A DNA stretch of 64,000 bases from Hyphomicrobiales bacterium. GTDB taxonomy: Bacteria > Pseudomonadota > Alphaproteobacteria > Rhizobiales > Beijerinckiaceae. The position numbers and the translations under genes were made by a program. The stretch is taken from positions 186,001 to 250,000 of the forward strand of contig JAIXTP010000009.1 in NCBI GenBank assembly GCA_027483895.1, given 5' to 3'. Under the pieces are notes generated by a model. That model saw nothing but the letters and a program-made list of their open reading frames with translations. It searched no databases and had not been told where the DNA came from. Shown in pieces: positions 38,658 through 46,742 of the stretch (positions are counted from its first letter, which is position 1; each line of letters starts with the position of its first letter).

Positions 38658-39841
38658 GCGCCGGCGCCGAGCCCGCGCTTCATCGCCATCCGGCGCAGCG
38701 CGCCCACGCTGCCCAAGGCGAGGAGCCCGAAGCCGCGCGCGAGATCCACGGGCAGAAGCGCCGTCAGCAGCGACCGGTTGAGCACGTCCACGAAGGTGGT
38801 CCGCGCGGTCACTTCCTTTCGCCGGTCGGCGTCGTAAGCCGAGAGCGCGTCGTCGCAGCCCGGGTCGTCGAAGCGTTCGGCGGCCGCGACGAGGGCGCGG
38901 ACGTCCGACAGTCCGAGGTTCAGGCCCTGCGCTCCGATGGGCGGGAACACGTGAGCCGCTTCCCCGATCACGGCCGTACGGTTGCGGCCGAAGGGCGTGA
39001 CCGCGATGCCCCCCATCGGCACCGAGCCGCGGGGCCCGTCGAGCCGCATGGCACCGAGCATGGAATGAGCCTGCCGCTCGACCGTCCGCGCGAAGTCCGC
39101 GTCGCTTTCCGCGAGGAGCCGTTCCGCATGCCGCGGCTCGGTGAGCCAGACCAGACTCGAACGGCGTCCCGGCAGAGGAACGAGGGTGAACGGCCCGGTC
39201 CGCGTGTGGAATTCCGTCGAGGTTTCATCGTGCGGCCGATCATGCGCGAAGATCGCGGTGACGGCGGCCTGCGGATAGGTCCATTCACGCACGTCGATGC
39301 CAGCCGCCTCCCGCAGGAGCGACCTGCGACCGTCGGCGGCGACGAGGAGACGCGCGCGGATCACCGTTCCGTCCTCTGTCTCGACGCGGGCGAACGATCC
39401 CTCGTCCGAAGCCGAAACGGCCCGGCCCGTGATCATGCGGACGCCGGGTTCCGATGCCGCGGCCGCCGCGAGGCCCTCCGCGAGAACCGAGGCTTCGATG
39501 TTCTTGCCGAACTGATCGAGTTGGATCTCCCGCGCCGTGAAGGTCGTCGGAGGCGGGCGGAAGAGGCTGCCGGTGTCGTCGATGATGACCAGACGTTCGA
39601 GCGGTGCCGAGCGTTCGTCCAACGCGCCCCACGCGCCGAGATCGTCGAGGAAGTTCAGCGCCGGCCGCATCAGGGCGACGGTCCGGCCGTCGGCCTTCGG
39701 GCGTTCCGCCGCGAGCAGCGTCACCGTCCGGCCCTGCCGTGCGAAAGCGAGGGCCGCCGTGGAGCCTGCAGGGCCGCCGCCGACCACCAGCACGTCCCGG
39801 ATCGCGTCGCCGTCCCCGTTCGTCTTCGCCTTGCGCGCCAT
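38639..39841 (-). CDS. UbiH/COQ6-family FAD-dependent monooxygenase
   Basis: 400-aa aromatic hydroxylase-fold flavoprotein. Motifs are GGGPAGSTAALAFARQG near residue 20, the second FAD motif VAADGRRSLLREAAGI, and IGEAAHVFPPIGAQGLNLGLSD near residue 295 (usually GDAAH; here E replaces D). The QGLNLGLxD tail is typical of ubiquinone-ring hydroxylases, so a role in ubiquinone synthesis is likely, though the exact ring position is not readable. The N-terminal ten residues are polar and may not be conserved. Confidence 0.88.
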   Translation of the reverse strand: MARKAKTNGDGDAIRDVLVVGGGPAGSTAALAFARQGRTVTLLAAERPKADGRTVALMRPALNFLDDLGAWGALDERSAPLERLVIIDDTGSLFRPPPTTFTAREIQLDQFGKNIEASVLAEGLAAAAASEPGVRMITGRAVSASDEGSFARVETEDGTVIRARLLVAADGRRSLLREAAGIDVREWTYPQAAVTAIFAHDRPHDETSTEFHTRTGPFTLVPLPGRRSSLVWLTEPRHAERLLAESDADFARTVERQAHSMLGAMRLDGPRGSVPMGGIAVTPFGRNRTAVIGEAAHVFPPIGAQGLNLGLSDVRALVAAAERFDDPGCDDALSAYDADRRKEVTARTTFVDVLNRSLLTALLPVDLARGFGLLALGSVGALRRMAMKRGLGAGAYGNRS

Positions 39842-39957
39842 GGGTCGCTCCTGCCTGCAAGGGAGGGTATAGGCCCGAGGGGGCGGTGCGCCAAGGCATG
39901 AGGCCCTCAGGGTTCATGCGGAGTGCGGATCGGGTCTCCGCGCGCGATAATGAACCC

Positions 39958-40791
39958 ATGTCGCTCGATGTCGCTTCCCTGCCTGCGAAACGCGGCCCGT
40001 CGATGGACGCGCCCGTGATCGCGGCCGTGTGCGCCGTCGTGCTGCTCGCGCTCGGCGGCTGGGGCGCGCTCGCGCTCGAAGCAGTTCGGGCGGGGGAGGG
40101 GCCGGACGCGCTCTGGGCGGCGCTCTGCACCGCGTCCGGGCTCACGGGCGGCGGTTTCGGGTTTAGGGACCTCGCAGCGAAGCTCGGCATCTGGATCGCG
40201 ATGACGGCCGCGATGATGCTGCCCGCCGCGTCCTCCGCCGCGGTGGCTCATGCCGCGCGGCTCGGCCGGGGCGCGCAAGCGGTCGCGTCCGCGATGCTCA
40301 TGCCGCTCGTCCATCTGGCCGTTTGGTCCGTGATCGCGGTCGGTCTCGCGGCCCTGCAGTTAGGCGTCGAGCGGATCCTGTCCTTCGCGGTTCTTCCCGA
40401 TCGCGCGGCGGCCGTGATCGGCGGCGCCGCGATCGGCTTTGCGGGGCTCTACCAATTCACGCCGTTCAAGGACCGCTGCCTCGCCGCCTGTCGCGTGCCG
40501 CTCGGCGGGTTCGAGGCGGGCCGGTCCGGCCTTGGTGCGTCCGCGCGTCTCGGCTTCCGTTATGCGCTGTCCTGCGTCGGCTGCTGCGGGCCGATGATGG
40601 CGATGATGGTGCTCGCGGGCGCGATGAACATTCTCTGGATGGCGGTTTTCGCCGTCCTGATGACGGTCGAGCGCTTCGCGGGGACCGCGCTCGTCGCGCG
40701 CATCATCGGTGCGGCGATGGTCGCGGCCGGCGCGGCGCTGTCGGTTTCCGCCGTAGGCCTTGCGCCCTTCGTCGCCGTTTTCACGCGCTGA
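39958..40791 (+). CDS. DUF2182 integral membrane protein
   Basis: 277 aa with about seven hydrophobic segments. AMMLPAASS after the second helix, the YQFTPFKDRCLAAC motif near residue 165, and the RYALSCVGCCGPMMAMMVLAG segment with paired cysteines are the landmarks of the predicted metal-binding DUF2182 family. These proteins often neighbour copper-handling or DUF1326 genes; no such partner is seen here. The start ATG at 39958 lies 116 bases beyond the divergent ubiH-type start. Function unknown. Confidence 0.85.
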   Translation: MSLDVASLPAKRGPSMDAPVIAAVCAVVLLALGGWGALALEAVRAGEGPDALWAALCTASGLTGGGFGFRDLAAKLGIWIAMTAAMMLPAASSAAVAHAARLGRGAQAVASAMLMPLVHLAVWSVIAVGLAALQLGVERILSFAVLPDRAAAVIGGAAIGFAGLYQFTPFKDRCLAACRVPLGGFEAGRSGLGASARLGFRYALSCVGCCGPMMAMMVLAGAMNILWMAVFAVLMTVERFAGTALVARIIGAAMVAAGAALSVSAVGLAPFVAVFTR

Positions 40792-40941
40792 GCGCGGGCC
40801 TTGCCATAAATTCGCCGGACGAGGCGGCGAAACGGGTTCTGCTGAGCGAACGACGAAGGATCGGAAACCGATCGTTTACGTTGTGCTGCGATGCAGAACG
40901 TACTCGTCGCCCCCGTATCTCGTGCCCGAGAAGAACCGACC

Positions 40942-42207
40942 ATGACCGTTTCCCCGACCCGCCGAGAGATCCTTCCCGCGCTGTCGCTGCTTTTCGCGGG
41001 CGCCGTGGCGCCTTCGTCTGTGCTCGCGGCAGCGAACGATCTGTTCGGCGATCAGGCCGAATGGCGGCAGTCCTATGATTCGGCGCAGAGCCTCCGGGTT
41101 CAGCGCTCGCTCTCTCCGGTCATTTCCACGGGCACGCTCTCTGCGACCGAACAGGTGATCGAGCGCTATCGCGCACTGGTCGCCCAAGGCGGTTGGCCGA
41201 TGATGCCGAAAGTGTCGCTCCGCCTCGGCCAGCGCGACCGCAACGTCATCGCGCTCCGCCAGCGCCTCATCGTGTCGGGCGATCTCGAGCCGAATGCGGG
41301 CGGTTCGAACGTGTTCGACTCGTTCGTCGAGGCCGGCGTGAAGCGCTTCCAGGAGCGTCACGGTCTCACGCCGACGGGCGTGCTCAATACTCAGACCGTC
41401 GCGGCGATGAACGTTCCGGCCGAGACGCGTCTGCGCCAGCTCGAGATCAACATCGTCCGGCTGCGGACCTATTCCGGCAATCTCGGCCATCGCTACGTGG
41501 TCGCCAACATCCCCGCGGCCCTGATCGAGACGGTCGAAGGCGGTCAGGTGATGACGCGGCATGCCGCGGGCGTGGGCAAGGCGGATCGCCAGTCGCCGAT
41601 CATGACGACGCGCGTGGTCGACATCAATTTCAACCCGTTCTGGACCGTGCCCGCCTCGATCATCCGCAAGGATCTGATCCCCAAGATGCAGGCGGATCCG
41701 AACTATCTGCGCGACAACAAGATCCGCATGTTCGACCGCTCCGGCCAGGAAGTGCCTCCCGAGCGGGTCAACTGGAACTCGACGGAAGCGACGCAATACG
41801 TCTTCCGCCAGGACACCGGCGGCGAGTTCAACTCGCTCGGCTTCGTGCGCATCAACATCCCGAACCCCCACGGCGTGTATATGCACGACACGCCCGCCAA
41901 GGGCATCTTCGGCGACGACTTCCGCTTCGTCTCCTCGGGCTGCATGCGCGTGCAGAACGTGCGCGACTACGTGCAGTGGCTGTTGAAGGACACGCCCGGC
42001 TGGTCGCGTGACCAGATCGACGCCGCGATCGCCTCGGGCCAGCGCGTCGATGCGCGTCTCGCCCAGCCGGTGCCGGTTTATTGGGTCTATGTCACCGCCT
42101 GGGCGACCCCGGAAGGCACGGTCGAGTTCCGCGACGACATCTACGGCAAGGACGGGCTCGGCAGCGTTCCCGTCGCCTCCGCGGCTCCGATCTCCGACGA
42201 CGACTGA
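40942..42207 (+). CDS. L,D-transpeptidase with peptidoglycan-binding domain (YcbB type)
   Basis: 421 aa. The N-terminus has twin arginines (TRREILPALSLLFAGAV) ending SVLA-A, suggesting Tat export. A peptidoglycan-binding domain_1 (about 90-150: VIALRQRLIVSGDL...GVKRFQERHGLTPTGVLNTQTV) precedes the YkuD catalytic domain, with H315 in HDTP and the nucleophile C334 in SSGCMR. It forms 3-3 cross-links in the cell wall or attaches proteins. ATG at 40942 with GAGAAG upstream is preferred over a start at 40891, which lacks a ribosome site. Confidence 0.93.
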   Translation: MTVSPTRREILPALSLLFAGAVAPSSVLAAANDLFGDQAEWRQSYDSAQSLRVQRSLSPVISTGTLSATEQVIERYRALVAQGGWPMMPKVSLRLGQRDRNVIALRQRLIVSGDLEPNAGGSNVFDSFVEAGVKRFQERHGLTPTGVLNTQTVAAMNVPAETRLRQLEINIVRLRTYSGNLGHRYVVANIPAALIETVEGGQVMTRHAAGVGKADRQSPIMTTRVVDINFNPFWTVPASIIRKDLIPKMQADPNYLRDNKIRMFDRSGQEVPPERVNWNSTEATQYVFRQDTGGEFNSLGFVRINIPNPHGVYMHDTPAKGIFGDDFRFVSSGCMRVQNVRDYVQWLLKDTPGWSRDQIDAAIASGQRVDARLAQPVPVYWVYVTAWATPEGTVEFRDDIYGKDGLGSVPVASAAPISDDD

Positions 42208-42229
42208 TCCTTTTCTCGTGAATTGACCC

Positions 42230-42252
42230 GGCCGCGCGTTGCCCGCGCGGCC
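42230..42252 (+). terminator. hairpin after the L,D-transpeptidase gene
   Basis: A perfect 9-bp GC-only stem (42230-42238 with 42244-42252), five-base loop, 22 bases after the stop codon. No T-tract follows, so it is a weak terminator candidate or an mRNA 3' stabiliser. Confidence 0.4.
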
Positions 42253-42307
42253 CCTGCTCCCTAGTTTCCGCTCGGTGTCGTTTTCTCCCCGAGCGGAGGT
42301 GGACGGA

Positions 42308-43486
42308 TTGCAGTCCCGGTCTTCTCCCGCGGCGCCGCGCGCGCCCATCGCCGTCGGCGCCGTCCGGCGGGGTTTCGCGCCCTGGTCCGATCCTTCGGCC
42401 GTGCCCCTGATCCGCTTCGAAGGCGTGCGCAAGCGCTTCGGTGCGCTTCTTGCCGTGGACGGCGTGGATCTCTCGATCTTCGAGCGTGAATTCTTCTGCT
42501 TGCTGGGCCCCTCGGGCTGCGGCAAGACGACCCTGATGCGCATGCTCGGAGGCTTCGAAGAGCCGGACGAGGGCCGCGTGACGCTCGGCGGCAGCGATCT
42601 CGCGGGCGTGCCGCCCTATCGGCGGCCCGTGAACATGATGTTCCAGTCCTATGCGCTGTTCCCGCATCTCAGCGTCGAGGCGAACATCGCCTTCGGTCTG
42701 AAGCAGGAAGGGCTGCCGAAGACCGAAATCGCAGACCGGGTGACCGAAATCCTCGGCAAGGTGCAGCTGCTCCCGATGGCGCGGCGTCGGCCGGATCAGC
42801 TCTCGGGCGGGCAGAGGCAGCGCGTCGCGCTCGCCCGCGCGCTCGTAAAGCGGCCGAAAGTGCTGCTGCTCGACGAGCCGCTCGGCGCGCTCGACAAGCG
42901 GCTGCGCGAGGAGACCCAATACGAGCTGATGGATCTTCAGGTCGAGCTGGGGATCACCTTCCTGATGGTCACGCATGATCAGGACGAGGCCATGTCGATG
43001 GCCGACCGCATCGCGATCATGGACAAGGGCCGGATCGTCCAGATCGGCACGCCCGCCGAGATCTACGAGTCACCCGCCACCCGCGGCGTGGCCGAATTCC
43101 TCGGCGACGTGACGATCTTCGAAGGCACGGTCGCGGGGCGGGGCGAGGGCGGCTGGACCGTTGAGTCGCCCTCGGCCGGCACCACGCTCACGGTCGGCTC
43201 CGCGGTCGATCTTCCCGTCGGCGGATCCGTCGGCGTCGCGGTCAGGCCCGAGAAGCTGAGGATACTTGCGGAGAACGAGCCGGACGGCCCGAACGTGATC
43301 GCGGGCGAGATCTGGGACATCGGTTATCTCGGCGACTGGACGGTCTACTGGGTCCGCCTGGAGTCCGGCCTCGTCGTCCGCGTCTCGCGCGCCAATACCG
43401 CGCGTTTCGTCGAGCGACCGCTGGGCTGGGAGGATCGCGTTCGGATCTCCTTCGATCCGTCCGCGGCCGTGGTGCTCACGAAATGA
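42308..43486 (+). CDS. potA: spermidine/putrescine-type ABC transporter ATP-binding protein
   Basis: 392 aa from TTG at 42308, which has GGAGG eight bases upstream; other in-frame starts (GTG 42299, TTG 42239) are badly placed. Walker A GPSGCGKTT is at 67-75; QSYALFPHLSVEANIAFGLKQ and LSGGQRQRVALARALVKRPKVLLLDEPLGALDKRLREETQYELMDLQ are diagnostic of the PotA/PotG group. A C-terminal TOBE-like domain (about 300-390) is present. A polar N-terminal extension of about 34 residues is unusual. It overlaps the first permease gene. Confidence 0.9.
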   Translation: MQSRSSPAAPRAPIAVGAVRRGFAPWSDPSAVPLIRFEGVRKRFGALLAVDGVDLSIFEREFFCLLGPSGCGKTTLMRMLGGFEEPDEGRVTLGGSDLAGVPPYRRPVNMMFQSYALFPHLSVEANIAFGLKQEGLPKTEIADRVTEILGKVQLLPMARRRPDQLSGGQRQRVALARALVKRPKVLLLDEPLGALDKRLREETQYELMDLQVELGITFLMVTHDQDEAMSMADRIAIMDKGRIVQIGTPAEIYESPATRGVAEFLGDVTIFEGTVAGRGEGGWTVESPSAGTTLTVGSAVDLPVGGSVGVAVRPEKLRILAENEPDGPNVIAGEIWDIGYLGDWTVYWVRLESGLVVRVSRANTARFVERPLGWEDRVRISFDPSAAVVLTK

Positions 43487-44418
43487 GGACCGGGGAGAAG
43501 GGCGGCGGGCGGCGGCTCGTCGTCGGCATTCCGTTCCTCTGGTCCGGCATCTTCTTCCTGCTGCCGTTCCTCATCGTGCTGCGCATGGCCTTTTCGGAGA
43601 GCGCGCAGGCGCGCCCGCCCTACCGGCCCGTCTTCGACTGGTCGGCGGGGTTCGCGGACGTCTTCGACAGGCTTTCGCAGCTCGGCGCCGACAATTTCCG
43701 CCTGATCGTCGAAGAGCCGCTCTATTTGGAGGCTTTCGTCACCTCGTTTCGACTGGCGGCGACGGCGACGATCCTTCTCATCCTGATCGGCTACCCGATG
43801 GCCTATGCGATGGCGCGGGCGCCGGCGCGGCTCAGGCCCGCCCTCGTCGCGCTCGTGATCCTGCCGTTCTGGACGAGCTTTCTGATCCGCGTCTATGCGT
43901 GGATCGGCATCCTGAAGCCCGAGGGACTGCTCAATATCCTGCTGATGAAGTTCGGTCTCGTCGCTGAGCCCCTGGAAATCCTCAACACCGAGATCGCGGT
44001 TCAGATCGGCCTCGTCTACGCCTATCTGCCCTTCATGGTGCTGCCGCTCTATGCGGCGCTCGAACGCATCGACCCGACGCTGACCGAGGCCGCGATGGAC
44101 CTCGGTGCCCCGCGCTGGAAGGCGTTCTGGCAAGTCACGGTTCCGCTCTCGATCCCCGGCGTCCTCGCCGGTGCCTTCCTCGTCTTCATTCCCGCGCTCG
44201 GCGAATTCGTGATCCCGGATCTTCTGGGCGGCTCCGATACGATCATGATCGGGCGTTCGCTCTGGGTGGAGTTCTTCAACAACCGCGACTGGCCGCTCGC
44301 TTCCGCGGTCGCCGTCGTGCTCCTGCTCCTGGTTCTCGGCCCGATGGCCGCGTGGGGCGCGCTCGAAAGGCGGCGGGAGGAGGCCGAAGCGCGGACCGCG
44401 GCGGGTGCCCGGCCATGA
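43483..44418 (+). CDS. potB: spermidine/putrescine-type ABC transporter permease PotB
   Basis: 311-aa permease with six membrane segments. SFRLAATATILLILIGYPMAYAMARAP and the coupling loop EAAMDLGAPRWKAFWQVTVPLSIPGVLAG are classic PotB/PotH features. GLVYAYLPFMVLPLYAALERIDPTL adds support. It overlaps both potA and potC by 4 bases (ATGA junctions), showing tight coupling. It forms the heterodimeric channel with PotC. Confidence 0.92.
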   Translation: MRTGEKGGGRRLVVGIPFLWSGIFFLLPFLIVLRMAFSESAQARPPYRPVFDWSAGFADVFDRLSQLGADNFRLIVEEPLYLEAFVTSFRLAATATILLILIGYPMAYAMARAPARLRPALVALVILPFWTSFLIRVYAWIGILKPEGLLNILLMKFGLVAEPLEILNTEIAVQIGLVYAYLPFMVLPLYAALERIDPTLTEAAMDLGAPRWKAFWQVTVPLSIPGVLAGAFLVFIPALGEFVIPDLLGGSDTIMIGRSLWVEFFNNRDWPLASAVAVVLLLLVLGPMAAWGALERRREEAEARTAAGARP

Positions 44419-45206
44419 AGGGCCTGTCGCGCATCAATCTCGTGGCGCTGACCTTCGGCTTCGCCTTCCTCTATCTGCCGATCCTCGTGCTGGTCGTCTA
44501 TTCGTTCAATGCGTCGAAGCTCGTCACCGTTTGGGGCGGCTTCTCGACGCAATGGTACGGCGCGCTCTTCCGCAACGAGGCGCTGATGGATGCCGCATGG
44601 GTCACCCTGCGGGTGGGGCTCGTCTCGGCCACCGTCGCCACCGTGCTCGGCACGCTGGCGGCCGTCGCCTTGGTCCGGTTCGGCCGCTTCAGGGGGCGGG
44701 GCCTGTTCGCGGCGTCGATCCACGCGCCCATCGTCATGCCCGAAGTGATCACGGGCCTGTCGCTCCTGCTGTTCTTCGTGGCGATCGATCTCGACCGCGG
44801 CTTCTGGACGGTCACCATCGCGCATGTGACCTTCACGATGTGCTTCGTCGCCGTAGTCGTGCGCTCGCGGCTCGTGAGCTTCGACCGCAGCCTGGAAGAA
44901 GCGGCGATGGATCTCGGTGCCACGCCGCTCGTGACCTTCTTCTCCGTCACGCTGCCGCTCATCGCGCCCGCGGTCGCGGCGGGATGGCTGCTCGCCTTCA
45001 CGCTGTCGATCGACGATCTCGTGATCGCGAGTTTCGTCTCGGGCCCCGGCGCCACGACGCTCCCGATGCGCATCTACGGGCAGGTGCGCCTCGGAGTGAC
45101 GCCGGAGATCAACGCCGTCTCGACGCTGCTCATCGCGCTGGTCGCCTCGGTCGTGCTCGTCGTCTCCGTGGTGTTGCGGCGGCGCGAGGGCGCGTCGGAC
45201 GTCTGA
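44415..45206 (+). CDS. potC: spermidine/putrescine-type ABC transporter permease PotC
   Basis: 263-aa permease, normal length. FLYLPILVLVVYSFNASKLVTVWGGFSTQWYGALF at the N-terminus and the coupling loop EEAAMDLGATPLVTFFSVTLPLIAPAVAAGW, followed by SIDDLVIASFVSGPGATTLPM, are typical PotC/PotI. The operon ends here with a terminator hairpin. No PotD/PotF binding protein gene follows, as would be usual, so the substrate is undetermined. Confidence 0.93.
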   Translation: MKGLSRINLVALTFGFAFLYLPILVLVVYSFNASKLVTVWGGFSTQWYGALFRNEALMDAAWVTLRVGLVSATVATVLGTLAAVALVRFGRFRGRGLFAASIHAPIVMPEVITGLSLLLFFVAIDLDRGFWTVTIAHVTFTMCFVAVVVRSRLVSFDRSLEEAAMDLGATPLVTFFSVTLPLIAPAVAAGWLLAFTLSIDDLVIASFVSGPGATTLPMRIYGQVRLGVTPEINAVSTLLIALVASVVLVVSVVLRRREGASDV

Positions 45207-45210
45207 AACG

Positions 45211-45240
45211 AAAAACGGCCGGGGCGAGCCCGGCCGTTCC
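45211..45240. terminator. bidirectional intrinsic terminator between potC and scoB
   Basis: A perfect 10-bp stem (45214-45223 with 45229-45238), five-base loop, with A5 before. On the minus strand the run becomes T5, giving a good terminator for the CoA-transferase operon; on the plus strand the T-run is only two bases. Confidence 0.75.
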
Positions 45241-45260
45241 GTAGTCTTCGGCGCGCAGGA

Positions 45261-45899
45261 TCAGAGCGCGACGGTGTAGTCGGCTTCCGTCTTGGCGCGG
45301 ACCTCTTCCTTGGTCACGCCGTCGGCGAGTTCGATCAGCTTCATGCCGCCTTCGTGCTTGTTGATCGAGAACACGGCGAGATCCGTGATCACGAGATCGA
45401 CGACGCCCGCGCCCGTGAGCGGCAGGTTGCACTGCTTGAGCAGCTTCGGCTCGTCCTTCGCCACATGCTCCATGAGCACGACGACGCGCTTGACGCCGGC
45501 GACGAGGTCCATCGCGCCGCCCATGCCCTTCACCATCTTGCCGGGGATCATCCAGTTGGCGAGGTCGCCGTTCTGGGCCACCTGCATGGCGCCGAGGATC
45601 GACAGGTCGATATGGCCGCCGCGGATCATCGCGAAGCTGTCGGACGACGAGAAATAGCTCGTGGTCGGCAGTTCGGTGATGGTCTGCTTGCCGGCATTGA
45701 TCAGGTCCGGGTCCTCTTCGCCCTCATAGGGGAAGGGGCCCATGCCGAGCATGCCGTTCTCGCTCTGCAGCTGAACGCTCATGCCCTTGGGGATGAAGTT
45801 GGAAACGAGCGTCGGGATGCCGATGCCGAGATTCACGTAATAGCCGTCGCGCAGTTCCTTCGCGGCGCGGGCGGCCATCTGTTCACGGGTCCAAGCCAT
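45261..45899 (-). CDS. scoB: 3-oxoacid CoA-transferase subunit B
   Basis: 212 aa. The catalytic glutamate is E47 in QSENGMLG, which forms the glutamyl-CoA thioester. [12 protein letters not shown] near residue 21 and [26 protein letters not shown] are conserved in family I CoA transferases. The enzyme moves CoA between succinyl-CoA (or another acyl-CoA) and acetoacetate or a similar 3-oxoacid. The start at 45899 matches the family N-terminus [13 protein letters not shown]. The subunit A gene lies 19 bases upstream. Confidence 0.94.
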   Translation of the reverse strand: MAWTREQMAARAAKELRDGYYVNLGIGIPTLVSNFIPKGMSVQLQSENGMLGMGPFPYEGEEDPDLINAGKQTITELPTTSYFSSSDSFAMIRGGHIDLSILGAMQVAQNGDLANWMIPGKMVKGMGGAMDLVAGVKRVVVLMEHVAKDEPKLLKQCNLPLTGAGVVDLVITDLAVFSINKHEGGMKLIELADGVTKEEVRAKTEADYTVAL

Positions 45900-45918
45900 G
45901 GTGGTCTGCCTCGTTCGT

Positions 45919-46623
45919 TCAGCCGCGGGGACGGGTCGTGCGCTGCTCGATGCGCTTTTCGGCGTTCGGCACATGCACGATGCGCTGGACATAGACGCCC
46001 GGCGTATGGATCTGGTCGGGTTCGATCTCGCCCGGCTGCACGAGATGCTCCACCTCGACCACGGTCATGCGGCTGGCGGTCGCCATCATCGGGTTGAAGT
46101 TACGCGCCGTCTTGCGGAAGACGAGGTTGCCCTCGGTATCCGCTTTCCAGGCATGGATCACGGCGAGATCGCCGGTGATGCCGCGCTCCATCACGTATTT
46201 CGCGCCGTCGAATTCGCGGACTTCCTTGCCCTCGGCGACGATGGTGCCGACGCCCGTCTTCGTGAAGAAGGCGGGGATGCCCGCGCCGCCCGCACGGATG
46301 CGCTCGGCCAGCGTGCCCTGCGGGGTGAATTCGAGCTCGAGCTCGCCCGCGAGATACTGCTGCGCGAAGGTCTTGTTCTCGCCCACATAGGACGAGACCA
46401 TCTTGCGGATCTGGCGGGTCTCGAGCAGGGCGCCGAGGCCCACGCCGTCGATGCCGGCATTGTTCGAGACCACGGTGAGGTTCTTCACGCCGGAATCGCG
46501 GATGGCCGCGATCAGCGTCTCGGGAATGCCGCAAAGGCCGAAGCCGCCCGAGAGGATCGTCATGCCGTCCTTCAACAGGCCGGCGAGGGCCGTCTTGGCG
46601 TCGGGATAAACCTTGTTGCTCAC
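45919..46623 (-). CDS. scoA: 3-oxoacid CoA-transferase subunit A
   Basis: 234 aa from GTG at 46623, preceded by AAAGGAC. Conserved features are [17 protein letters not shown] near 25-41, [17 protein letters not shown], and the CoA-binding FFTKTGVGT and [19 protein letters not shown] ([16 protein letters not shown]) segments. It pairs with subunit B to form the active tetramer. A longer upstream frame lacks family similarity. An alphaproteobacterial-style promoter is visible about 80 bases upstream. Confidence 0.94.
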   Translation of the reverse strand: MSNKVYPDAKTALAGLLKDGMTILSGGFGLCGIPETLIAAIRDSGVKNLTVVSNNAGIDGVGLGALLETRQIRKMVSSYVGENKTFAQQYLAGELELEFTPQGTLAERIRAGGAGIPAFFTKTGVGTIVAEGKEVREFDGAKYVMERGITGDLAVIHAWKADTEGNLVFRKTARNFNPMMATASRMTVVEVEHLVQPGEIEPDQIHTPGVYVQRIVHVPNAEKRIEQRTTRPRG

Positions 46624-46699
46624 GCTCGTCCTTTCCGAAAAACCTTGCGCCCCCGGGACTGTGCCGCCCGAGCTTTCCTCCGAAGTCTGCACGACCCGC

Positions 46700-46727
46700 A
46701 TTAAGGGGTCCAGCGGGCCCCGAGCAA
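46700..46727 (-). promoter_or_regulatory. candidate promoter of scoA-scoB
   Basis: On the minus strand, TTGCTC (46727-46722) and CTTAAT (46705-46700) are separated by 16 bases. The CTTAATGCGG core is the same ten bases found at the candidate fbpA promoter. Match to sigma-70 consensus is moderate. Confidence 0.3.
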
Positions 46728-46742
46728 GTCGAAACTGAAATA

